NCBI GenBank assembly: GCA_023525715.1
Contig: CM042011.1
Location: forward strand, 186,001-250,000
Origin: Cichorium intybus
Lineage: Eukaryota; Streptophyta; Magnoliopsida; Asterales; Asteraceae
Reading direction: 5' to 3'
Length of the DNA stretch: 64,000 nucleotides
In this document: positions 1 to 10,564 of the stretch, in pieces
Layout: the number at the start of each line of letters is the position of its first letter
How positions within the stretch are numbered: the stretch's first letter is position 1
Program-made: the position numbers and the translations under genes
The notes under the pieces: model-generated
Told to the model about the DNA's origin: nothing
Seen by the model: the letters and a program-made list of their open reading frames with translations, nothing else
Database searches by the model: none

Positions 1-378
1 GAGATGTTTGGAGACACAAGAATTGGCAAGGAAAAAACTTGATACCAATCATCATCATCGTGTTGGATCTTGTTCAAGAGCCACCGGCTACTCTGTAATG
101 AAGCCGGTTGTTGCAGTAGAGATGGCACGGGATGAAGCCGGCTGGCCCATGCGTCGCTTTCTCTAGGATTTTTATGCTTTTAGGTCATAGTTCTACATGA
201 AATGTAAAAGACTACGCAAATAGTTGAAAGATTTCCATTGCTGCACATCTCAAGAAAAATACAAACTTAAATCAGGGCTATTATAATACTCCAAAATTAC
301 ATTAAGTCAAAAATAATGGCGAGTTTATCCACAGTTTGATTTTGTAGCTATATATATAAATAATACAGTGAAGCATGA
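1..378. other. 3' flank, no gene seen
   Basis: Short stretch downstream of the minus-strand BAR-like gene. It is AT-rich near 340-370 and may hold that gene's 3' UTR. I see no ORF or repeat that I can name. Confidence 0.4.
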
Positions 379-3043
379 CTAGCAATTTGATATGGAGACG
401 GGCGTCCTCGGAGGTGAAGGCGAAAGCATTGGTTGAGATTTGAAAGACGCCAAAGGAGCCGAGAAGCCGGCTTTTATAGGTGGTTTCACAGAGGCTGCAG
501 GAGGTCGAGGGAGCTCATGGAGTTCACTAATTTTAGGCGATGACACAAAACTACCTCCGCTTAACGATGATACTTTTGTAGTTGATGCCGGCCGACTTAA
601 TGATGTCAGTCCAATGGGGCCACTCGCAGATAAAGGAGACTTGTTCGACTGTATGCTTCCAGCCAAAGGACCAGAGAAAGCGTATCGTTTCGTATTTTTG
701 TGACTAAAAGATGAATTCGGAGAAGGTAGCGGAGTCGGTTTGCTGTTGTTGTTGCTCTCCTTGAGTACTGACTGTGTGTATTTCATGCCCTCCAAAGGGG
801 ATGAATGCCATAAATTATTAGTTTTTGATGTTGGACTCTTCTCAAGCGGTGTTGGTAGAACATATGTATTCAGCTTTCTTGCAGATGACTGTCTCATCTG
901 TCTTAGCTTTTCAGTAACACAAAGCGGTGCTGACTTGCTGCATGCATTCACTTCTACACTCAAGGTAGACGACTTCCAAACACCTTTCTTCTGCTCCATG
1001 TTTACCTTCACTGGAGCCACTTGTGGGAAGGTAATGTCTGCACTATCCAACTGTACCAATTACCAAACCAAGTTTCAGTCACAAAAAAAAAATAATAATA
1101 ATAAATCAAAAATGTAATTCACATCACCTCCATGGAGTTTTCTGAACTAGAGACTTCATTCTTGGGATCACCTCTCTGGTACTCAAAACTCAATTCACCA
1201 TCTTGATGCACGATTTCCTGGTCATCATCGCTGTCATCTTCACTGTCATCTTCATCATCAGTAAGAAAGACAGAGTTTCTGTCATCGTCTTCAAGCCCGC
1301 TGAACTGGTAATCAATGTATTGCTGTTCGGTTACTAATTTTACTTGTGGCTCGATTGCTTCCAGAGATTTGAGAGCCTTCCTGAAAAAACACATCTGAGC
1401 AGCATGGTGGCGGGCAGCCTGTGTCAGCAGACTGCGAGATTGCCCATTTTTTAAAGACTTCATGCGGAAAACAAACAAAGTGGCATCCTCGTCGAATTCT
1501 TCCTGAGCTGCTCGCAGCTGATTGGATGACACGTATTCTCCTTTGGTGTTTCCCGACTTTCTCTTGTCTTTGTGTCTGATTTTCATTTCATCATATGTCA
1601 TCCTGAAATCATATTGTTCATATTATTATACATGTTTTTCACTAACAAACTTCAATTAACATAAATAGTTTCACACCTCTTCTCGTCGCATTGCCTTTTC
1701 ATGTCCTGAAAATAATAAGTAGGAAAATTAGCATCAGCGCTGATTCTTGTGTGACATGAAAGTAGAGAAATCGCAAACCTCAACTACTCTCAATTCACTG
1801 AGAAGAGACTCTGAAGGGGCTGTGATTGTCCGTGAAATATGTGCGCGCTGCAAAAATGAATTTGCAACTGTCAGAAAATTATGCTACTGGAGAAGAAGAA
1901 TTTTGATTTTTCCCATCATGTACCATAGGATAGGATAGTAAGGAACTCACATAATTATCGACCAGCTTTTGGATTTCAAACTGAACCTTTCCCAGCATTA
2001 GCAACACTCTACCTGCAAAATCATTTGGATTACAAATTTATGAGGAAATATCAATACATGAAAATGCCTTTTTTTTTTTTTTTTTTTAAGAGATGACAGC
2101 TGTGCACATTATCTTTGGACAGTTATATGTATCAAAATTACACAATCCCCCAGATTCAAAAACAAAGTCCGGTTTCAAAGTTCATAATTAACGGAAGAGA
2201 AAGAAACTTGGGAGTCCCACAAACAATTGCACTAAGATAGAAACATCATAAGCTTGAAACTCACCGCTGTCTTCATCATCGTTTAGTGAGGTTTTCTCGA
2301 GAAGACAATCTCCCATTTCCCTTAATGATTCCGAGAATTCTGAAACATGTATCAAGATTCAAACATGTATCAGTGCACATGTGATAAGAATGATTAAAGA
2401 ATACAGAAATCCAAAGTCGATTAATCCTTCAGTTTCAACTGATTCTTAAATCAGCACGCTGCTTAGAAATATTATTTGTTTAGAAAAAGGTGTCAATCAA
2501 ATACCGTATGCACTGTTCGCTGTGGCTGCCGCAGCAGAAAGTAAACTGTCATAGCAATCTTTCATGTCATGCATGTCCTGGCAAACACAAAAATAGTAAA
2601 CGAAACTGGTAAAGGAATCATAATAGACAATCGCAATTATAAGCTTCTAATGGATATGACAATAACGATTTGTAATACGAGATTCTAATCTAAGGCTATT
2701 CCTTTTAGCTGTGACCATAGATAATCGATGAAGCCGTTGACTAAAAGTCAACATCAAGCCTGAATAAGATCCAAATCAATTAGAAGAATCCTATCATGAA
2801 TTTATGATCAATGACCATATGAAACCAAGTCTAAATGAAAACCTAAAAAGACCAATTGAAGGGGAAAAGGGGAAATACTTCCCAAAATCAAATTTTGTGG
2901 TTTGAAACTGTTATCAAGGGAAAAGAGACAGGTAGAAATTGAACCTGGGAAGCCTGTGAAAGCTCATCCAATTGAGCGGGAGATCGATGGGTATTATGCC
3001 GGTGTAACCCTAACCCGCGCAGTTTTTTGAAGGGTGTCTTCAT
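379..3043 (-). CDS. BAR-like Ser/Pro-rich protein, At2g33490 family (8 exons)
   Basis: Eight exons joined by GT-AG introns: 2945-3043, 2505-2577, 2265-2339, 1951-2012, 1779-1847, 1677-1705, 1128-1602 and 379-1050. The phases join into one frame of 517 codons plus stop. The start MKTPFKKLRG is chosen because the protein then aligns with the plant At2g33490 type, previously annotated as a hydroxyproline-rich glycoprotein. The first half (about residues 30-260) is the helical, BAR-domain-like part, with LDELSQASQ, SLLSAAAATANSAYE, ATLFVFRMKSLK and SLLTQAARHHAAQMCFF. An acidic linker (DDEDDSEDDSDDDQE) and GELSFEYQ follow. The second half is a Ser/Pro-rich, probably disordered tail with DITFPQ, ISELHELPRPP and SAPLASF blocks. 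BAR domains bind and bend membranes, so a membrane-trafficking role is inferred. Exon 6 is only 29 bp. No TATA box was found upstream. Confidence 0.9.
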
Positions 3044-4206
3044 TTGTGGTGTTGGACGAATGAATAGAAAATTGTGAGAAGATATTGGTGTATAGGTTTT
3101 CTGCAAAGATTGGAATAAAATTATGGAGGGGGCAAAGGAAGAAGATGGTGATCGTGAATTCAAAGGTCAAAAGTCAAAGGGAAAGATCAAATGCGGTGTT
3201 GTTCAACTATCCATCGTCATCTCTACTTTTTCATGTAAAGGAGGAGAAGTCGCCTGAGTTCCCCACGCAATACTTCACTATTACTCAATATTATTATTAA
3301 TTTTTTATTATTATTATTAATATTATTATTATAACAATAACAGGAAATGTCTAATTTGGCTAATCTTTTAAATAGACAAAAAATACGCAGTTGACCACAA
3401 TAGTCATGAATTTTACATGGCATGGCCTGCAAAATTTTATGGTGTCAGTAAAGATCTCATTGTTGCACAAAGCCACAAAGTGGTGTCGTTTTGATGCAAG
3501 TGACTTGCAAAAAACTCATGGTCTGTGAAAAAGTTGTGTCTGCACAAATGTTGTAAGGTGTATAAATAGCTCAACATTCTAGTTATTTGAGTTTGGAGAA
3601 AACGTATATTGCAATTTACTTTAAATATTATTTATTTGTAATGTTATTCTACACTCATGTTTACCTCGTAAAATATTGGGTTCGTTTGAGAAGTCTCATT
3701 TTAAGGTAGTTAAGGCAACATATAGTCATGTGTAGTAGATTTTCACTGGCCACTTAGACCATATATGAAAAAAACCTATAGTCTCTGTGAATATTTATTT
3801 TTTCTCTTAAATTATTGCATTATCTTTTATTGTTGTTTTGAAGAATTTAGATGAAAATGGATGTTAGTATACTAAAATATTATTTCTGGGTGTTGCTTTG
3901 GATGTTTAAGTAGGGACGTCCTGAAAAGCTAGGGTTGTTTGGGAGATGGCTCCTAACACTTTGGGTGTTTAAGTGGCGATGTACTAGAAACTTAAGGTTG
4001 TGGCCTTGTTTTAGAATTGAGGAAATTTTTTAGTTTAAATGTTGTAAGGAATAATTGAATGTTGAAAAGAATGGATGCATGTTCTTATTGAATATTGGAA
4101 TAAGTAAATATTCATTAATTTGCTAACAATTCAGGTGGAAGGGTGTGGGAAATTAATCTTTTAAGTGAGTTGTTCTTGACTAAAAAATAGATATTTATTC
4201 TTATAT
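3044..4206. other. Intergenic AT-rich DNA
   Basis: Upstream flank of the BAR-like gene. Its promoter and 5' UTR should lie in about 3044-3250. A TTA-rich microsatellite lies at about 3292-3335. I recognise no coding sequence or transposon in the remainder. Confidence 0.4.
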
Positions 4207-5447
4207 TGTTGAAATTTAAAAATATATACGAAAACTCAAGGGTTTTCGGGGTCCAACATCTTTTGCTCAACAATAAACGAAAATATATAAATATTAAGTG
4301 CTAAAATATAAAGGAACGATGCGGAAAATATAAATGGCTTGAAACGTAAAGTTGCTGAATATTAAATAAATTGTATAGAACAAGTGCGGAAATTAAAAGA
4401 CAATAATTAAACGATATGATGTAATTTGTATTTTTCATTGATAAAAGAAAGGTGTTACAGATTTAAAAGTTAAGCTCACAAACACACTTTTCTAGTCTAA
4501 GATGAATTACATGAAGATCTAGAGAGGATGGAAGAATGGATAGAAGAAGAGATAGAAGGATAGAGGATGAAAGAAGGGAAGATATGGAGATCTGGAGTGT
4601 ACAAAGGATGTTCTTGAGGTGGCTGTAGAGAATTCTCCAACCCCTCCTCCAATTCCTTTAGACTACATTGGAGTGATAGTTTTCTTACTATCTCTCCAAA
4701 ATCTCTCCAAGTCTCAACTTTAAGTTCATGACCCAAGGCTCCTATTTATAGGAGTAGAAGATCTCTATCAGATCTCAAGTACAACAAAATAATATTAAAC
4801 TATTAAAAAAGTACAGCTAGCCTACATAGTCTAAGTCTTGAACTTCTGATCTTCATTTGCTGGTGGACTTTCGTTGCTAGGTAAATCAGAGATTTGTTGA
4901 ACTGACATTTTCTGTTCAGCACTTCATGAATTACAGATCAGCAACTTCTGGCTCAAGACTTCTGATCATCATTTTTTGAACCAAGACTTTTAATATTCGG
5001 ACCTAGCCAATACCGAAATCCAAGTTCAGATCCTACTTCGGTACTTCATGATTTTGGTACAGACTTCGGCATGGTCTCAAGTAATTCGTTACCGGCTGAC
5101 CTAACTTCGGTATGCACTTCGGTACAGACTCGGTACTAAGCTGTTTTCGGATCAGCCTCGTTACAGTCCTGATTTCACTATGCCTGCTCACTTCGGAATC
5201 TAGGATCTTCGGTATGGCGTGTTCCCTTCAGTTCAGCAGGTGAACTTCGGTATGGGCTTCAGCAACAGCGACTTTGGTATATGCTTGATTTCAGCATATA
5301 TGACATTTTCGGATTATACAGTTTCGGTACAATTTAGCAGTGTGATTTTCAGAACATTCATTTTCGAACCCAAACTTGGATTTACCAAGTTTGGTCCTCA
5401 ACTGTTGGAAGGTACATCAGTTGTTGGAAGTTCCTCAATTACTCAAC
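4207..5447 (-). mobile_element. Probable copia-type LTR, solo or truncated
   Basis: Read on the minus strand, this segment begins TGTTGAGTAATTGAGG and ends ATTTCAACA, so it has the TGTTGA...TCAACA ends typical of Ty1/copia LTRs. A minus-strand TATA motif (CCTATAAATAGG, about 4740-4752) is followed by a pyrimidine-rich leader, as expected of an LTR promoter. The interior has many irregular ACTTCGG/CTTCGGTA motifs. I found no 5-bp target duplication (flanks TATAT and TCTTC), no primer site and no pol, so an old solo LTR or a fragment is inferred. Confidence 0.5.
4740..4752 (-). promoter_or_regulatory. TATA box of the minus-strand LTR
   Basis: CCTATAAATAGG on the minus strand, followed by purine- and pyrimidine-rich leader sequence. 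It is the likely LTR promoter core. Whether it still functions is unknown. Confidence 0.5.
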
Positions 5448-5755
5448 ATCTTCGGCATTTACATTAACATATGTTTATTTAGTAGGAAATGTTGTTTTGT
5501 ATGTAAGAAAATGTTTATATAATTAAAGTTTGAGTTGTTTGTTGTATAAGTTTATCCAAGTAATTTAGGTTATCATTTCCCGTGAAAGATTTTGCAAAAA
5601 TTTGTGTAAAATCGTAATTTTTAACAATCTTACACTAGGAGAAATCTATGCAAAAGTTTATGTAATTTTCCATTCACGTTATATTATTAAACACAACACC
5701 AAATTTAATTCATATAAGTTGAAAATAAATAAAAATACCAAATCAACAAGGCAGA
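5448..5755. other. Flank of the gypsy insertion site
   Basis: AT-rich sequence left of the gypsy element. No gene seen. It was contiguous with sequence at 15461 before the insertion. Confidence 0.4.
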
Positions 5756-5760
5756 TCATT

Positions 5761-8198
5761 TGTAAGAACCCGCGAAAAAGTCAAAAAGGGTAAAACCGTC
5801 TTTTGTCATATTGTACGACTATTATGTGTAATAATATGTATTTGTAAAATAATAAAGTGAGAAATAAAAGTTTATGTGAAATTTGGAGTTTTACCGCGTG
5901 AATAGTGAAATTTGGCCAAAAAGGGCAAATTGGTCATTTGACATAAAAATGACCAAAATGTCAAGGAAAATGTTAAGTTGGAAGTTAAGTGTGAAGTTGT
6001 GACTCTTGGATCATTTTGGAAGAGAAGCTTGAAAGTTAGGGACCAAAATGTAAAGTTTTTATAAAAACTAAATATCTAATATATATGAGAGTTATTCTTT
6101 CATAATCTAGAATTCAGTAGAACATTTCCAGAGAGAGCTAGAGAGAACGAGAGCAGGTACGGGAGAAGAAGAAGTTCTTGAGGGTTTGCCAAGAAATCAA
6201 AGGAATCAAGGGTTGGAATTAGTGATTCCAAGGTAAGATTTCATCTTCTTTAACCTAGATTTTTAGGTATATGCTTGAATTTGGTCTTTGGAAGAAATTG
6301 AAACTGAAATTTCAGTCATAAATCATGTGGGTTAAGTAGCTAATGCTTCCAATAAGCCATTAGTTAGGAACTTAACTCAAAAACATGAAAGTAGAATGCT
6401 ATTCTTGAGAATTTTCAAGTTTAGCCAAGAACTTTAATTTCTGCAATTGATCTATTAAAGTGTTTTTAATGGCTTAAAATGTGTTATTAGTCAAGGGTTT
6501 TAGTCCTGGAACAAACCCCAGGTGATTAAGACCTGGAATAAGAGCTTAAAGCCTTAAAACTGCATGCTACAGTGCCAAATCGCGACTGATCAGGAGCCTG
6601 CCCAGGCGCCAGGCGCAGTGCGCCCAGGACCAGGGCGGGGTGCGCCCAGGCGCAGTGCGCCTTCAGTCAGGGGCCAGGCAGGGACCAAAAATGTTAAAAA
6701 TTCAAATGCTAGAAACCATAGCTAGACATGTCCGATTGACCTGAAATTTTAGCCATAACCTTGAAATGATATAAGAACATGTTGGGAATGGTCAAATCCG
6801 TAATCCGACCTTGCGGAAAAGTCACTGTAGCGGCAGTGGCTAATTTCAAGTTTATTGTTAAAACTTGATTTTTGGAAATTGAGCTAGACTTGTCCAATTG
6901 ACTTCAAATTTGAAACACAAGTCTAATATGGCCTAAGATTTCATGGAAAAGAGTCGGAACTGAAATACGACCCCTCGGGATTACTGTAGCAGTATATGCG
7001 TATCTCGGGAAAAACGATAAAACGAGTGTATTAATGGTTATACATTTATTATAACCTGGAGTTATGTCATATGAGACTTTAGCATTATAAATTTAATTAT
7101 ATTGAGTATTTATATATACTATTTGTATAGGTGGTGCTTCAAACGTTGTTGAGCACGGGAAGGGAAAAGCCGTACGTGAAGCTTAGTAAACTGTAATAGA
7201 ACCAAGGTGAGTTTTATGAGGATTTTTATAGTACATAGCAAAATATTATTTTCAGAAAGGTATGATTTCCAAATGTTTATAAATACTAAAGTTTGGAAAA
7301 TAGTTTTTAATGAAGCTCTATACAAGGGCTTAGTGTTAAAAGCAGATTTTTAAAGTATTGTTTGCAAAGTATTTTGAAAGAAGTTCCTTATAGGAACTAA
7401 GATGTCAAAAGCAGTTTTGAAAGTATTTTTAGCAAAGAGTTATAAAAATGTTTGAGTAAGAGTTGTTTACAAATTGTGTCCCATTTTGACCAATTTGAGA
7501 TGAAATGAAGTAAGAATTAAAGAAAGAAAGAAGTATGAGCCAGTTGTCCGGACTAGGATCACCCACATAATCGGGGGATCAGAAGACACTACTGGGATGG
7601 TACCTCCCGTCGCGAAGTAGTTGTCTAGCTTAAGTATACCCTTGTGCTTGAATTTGTTCCAAGTCACAAAGGGGAGACAGAATGAGCACAACCGAGTGAG
7701 CAGATCTGTTCTGTCCCACGAGGGGAGCTAGTTGAATGAATTAATTAACTTAATTCATAAGTTTCAGTTGGTCATGAGAAAATGAGAAAGAAAGCAGTTT
7801 TATGAAAGAAAGTCTTTTTAAAGTTTGAAAGTAAAGAAGAAAAGATATTTTGAGATTTATGAAATGAATCAATTTTGAACAGTGTATTGTTAATATTTCA
7901 AGTTTTGAACAGAAAAGCTCTTGGGTCTAAACCCATATTACTCACGAGGCTTTATGTCTCACGTATATTATTTTTGAAATGCTATGTACTTAGGTGAAAG
8001 GAGCAAAGACTGCAGTTGGGACCGGTTTAAATACTGTAAGTTTAAATTATGGTATTTGTATTGAGTCTGTAATACCCCCTTGAGTTTAAGTTTGTAAAAT
8101 AAAAATTTAAGTGGCTATTATAGTCACGAGTTGTAAAATATGTTTATAAAGTAAACTGTATTTGTATTAAAATATGGTAAAAGAAAAGGGGTGTTACA
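5761..8198 (+). repeat. 5' LTR of the gypsy element
   Basis: 2438 bp. It starts TGTAAGAACCCG and ends GGGGTGTTACA. A GC-rich patch at about 6595-6665 is built of short imperfect CAGGCGCAGTGCGCC units, in contrast to the AT-rich remainder. The LTR lacks one 21-bp unit of this patch that is present in the 3' LTR. The region near 6060-6230, with an AT-rich stretch followed by GAGAGAGCTAGAGAG and a consensus-like splice donor CCAAGGTAAG, may be promoter and leader. Confidence 0.95.
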
Positions 8199-8202
8199 GT
8201 TT

Positions 8203-8216
8203 TGGTATCAGAGCCA
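8203..8216 (+). other. Primer-binding site, tRNA-iMet
   Basis: TGGTATCAGAGCCA lies four bases inside the 5' LTR. It is the standard complement of the 3' end of initiator methionine tRNA used by most plant LTR retrotransposons to prime minus-strand synthesis. Confidence 0.95.
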
Positions 8217-8438
8217 TAGTTTAAGCGAATTAGGTTGGAATACCATCCTAGACTTAAACTAGCAAGAGTAGTAGAACGGTACCTTAGTAATGTAGAGGTA
8301 CACTTAGAATTATAGAAGTTATAGAGTGAGTATGAATGTTATAAAAGTACAGTCAAGATAGGGAGATAACATGCTACCGCTTACAAAATACTATATAGAA
8401 ATGTTTATTAAACAGATATTTTATTCATCTATATAGTA

Positions 8439-9000
8439 ATGGAAGGCAGAAGACAAGCTGACAGGGGTGAGGGCAGTCACACTTCCTCAAGAGGAAGTGA
8501 ACCACATGTTCTTCGAAATGATGAGACTGAGCCAAACCCACCACCACAACCTGTCACTATGGAAGCCATACAGTATTTGATCAATAACTTACGAAATGAG
8601 TTGAGGCAAGATGTGAACAATATAATTGATAGCCGAATGGGTGAACCTAGTGCCCAATCATCACAAGAAGTCTCCAAAAAGACGACTGAGGAAGAGGTTG
8701 GTGTAGGGAACAAGAAGGAAGAAAAGGGCTGCTCTTTTAAGTCCTTTATGGCTTGCAAACCGCCCGAGTATCATGGCAGTTTTGAGCCAAAGGTAACAAT
8801 GCGGTGGGTCCGAGAGATTGAACAAGTGATGCAAGCAAGCAAATGTGGAGAAAACGACCGAGTCAACTATGCCTCTCGGCAGTTGAAGGACGATGCTTTG
8901 GTGTGGTGGAACACCAAATATGAAAGTTTGGGAAAGGATGTTGTATATGGCTGGTCATGGGCGGAGTTTGTTTCATGTCTCAAAGATAAATTCTGTCCCC
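8439..9000 (+). pseudogene. gag, first part, frame 1, broken by a one-base insertion
   Basis: The open frame starts at ATG 8439 and encodes the Gag N-terminus and capsid-like domain (retrotrans_gag family). It contains FMACKPPEYHGSF, MRWVREIEQVMQASKC and DDALVWWNTKYESLG, as usual in gypsy Gag. At the CCCC run 8997-9000 similarity moves to the next frame, where TRDLEKMNEDFL and GELTVDEYTKKF continue the domain. The simplest explanation is one extra C. The frame itself stays open to 9065 with unrelated residues. Gag forms the cytoplasmic particle of the element. Confidence 0.88.
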
Positions 9001-10554
9001 ACGCGAGATTTGGAGAAAATGAACGAAGATTTCTTAACGATAAAGAAAGGAGAATTGACGGTTGACGAGTATACAAAGAAATTTTGCGACATGTTACCTT
9101 TTGTGGGGGAGTCTTACCCCAGTGAGCGGTCCCGAATTAACCGCTATGTTCGGGGTTTGTCATGGAACTATGAACTAGAAGTAAAGAAAGCCGAGACGCT
9201 AGATAGGGCGATCAATGCTACCCGAACTGTGGAAGATGTTGGAAAAAGAAGGAAGGAGGAAGGACCTGGTTTTAGTGACAAAAGAAAAGTAGTTAGTACA
9301 AGTGGAAACATAAAGAAGAAAGGGAAGATGAGTTCAAGTCAGAGCCGACAGGGAAGTGTAAAGAAGTGCGAGAAATGTGGGAAAGAACATGGTGACGAAT
9401 GCCGAGCGGGATCAAATGCCTGCTTTAATTGTGGCGGATTCGGTCACAAAGCGAAAGATTGCAAAGCCAAGAAAGCCAGCGAAGTGGAGTGTTTTTCATG
9501 CCATCAGATGGGGCACTATAGTTTTAACTGCCCAAACAAGGGAGGAGAAACTGTGGTGTCAACAGCTCAGAAGAAGACCGAACCCCAGAAGGTGAAGACT
9601 CGAGCTTTTCAGATCACCAGGGAGGAAGCAAAAGAGACTCATGATGTGGTCTCAGGTATACTACTAATCAACTCGACACCTGCATATGTCCTGTTTGATT
9701 CTGGGTCTACATATTCTTTTGTGTCCCATGGGTTTGGAGCTAGATTAAAAGTCCCATTAGAATTGTTAGATCTAGTTTTTGAGGTAGAAGTGGCGGACGG
9801 GAAATTTGTGGAAGTTCATCATATGTATCGGGATTGCGAACTTGACATCAACGGCAAGAAGTTTCGACTTAATCTCTTTCCTATTGGAATTAAGTCCTTT
9901 GATGTAATAATTAGGATGGATTGGCTTGGTGCCAATGATGCGAAGATAGCCTGTGGACAGAAGAGGGTGTCTGTTAAAACCCTAGGAGCTAAATTGTACG
10001 TATATGGAGAAAGAAGTAAGCATGTGCCAAGCCTCATTAGTGTGGCAAAAGCCCGACGGTGTATCAGGAAAGGGTGTGTATCTTTCCTGGCCTACGTGAT
10101 GACCGAAGACAAAGTAAAACAAACATATAAAGACATAGAAGTAGTAAACGAATTTCCAGAAGTTTTCCCAGATGAATTACCAGGCTTGCCACCAGAAAAG
10201 CAAGTTGAATTTCAAATAGATCTTGTTCCAGGAGCTTCCCCAATAGCACGAGCACCGTACCGGTTAGCACCAACAGAGATGCGGGAACTAATGTCCCAGT
10301 TGCAGGAGTTATTGGATAAAGGCTTCATCAGGCCTAATTCTTCTCCATGGGGTGCTCCAGTTCTGTTTGTAAAGAAGAAGGATGGATCAATGCGGATGTG
10401 CATTGATTACAGAGAATTGAACAAGATTACTATCAAGAACCGTTACCCGTTGCCCAGAATAGACGATTTGTTTGACCAGTTACAAGGAGCAGATTACTTC
10501 TCAAAAATTGATTTGAGATCTGGGTATCACCAAGTCAGGGTAAAAAAAAAGTGA
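9001..10554 (+). pseudogene. gag end, protease and RT start, second frame
   Basis: Continues the polyprotein after the gag frameshift. Two CCHC zinc knuckles (CFNCGGFGHKAKDC near 9421, CFSCHQMGHYSFNC near 9490), preceded by a CEKCGKEHGDEC motif, mark the nucleocapsid. The aspartic protease active site is VLFDSGSTYSF near 9688. The RT fingers begin near 10160 (FPEVFPDELPGLPP) and include MCIDYRELNKITIKNRYPLP and DYFSKIDLRSGYHQV. The frame stops at 10552-10554, just after a run of nine A (10542-10550). One A too many explains the stop, because the RT palm continues in the next frame at 10565. Confidence 0.9.
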
Positions 10555-10564
10555 TGTAGAGAAG

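Noticed and set aside
440..1117. Plus-strand ORFs opposite the BAR-like gene
   Set aside because: Antisense shadows of exon 8; the minus-strand exons match a known protein.
4207..5447. Clean solo LTR with target duplication
   Set aside because: Flanking 5-mers TATAT and TCTTC differ, so only LTR-like sequence is claimed.
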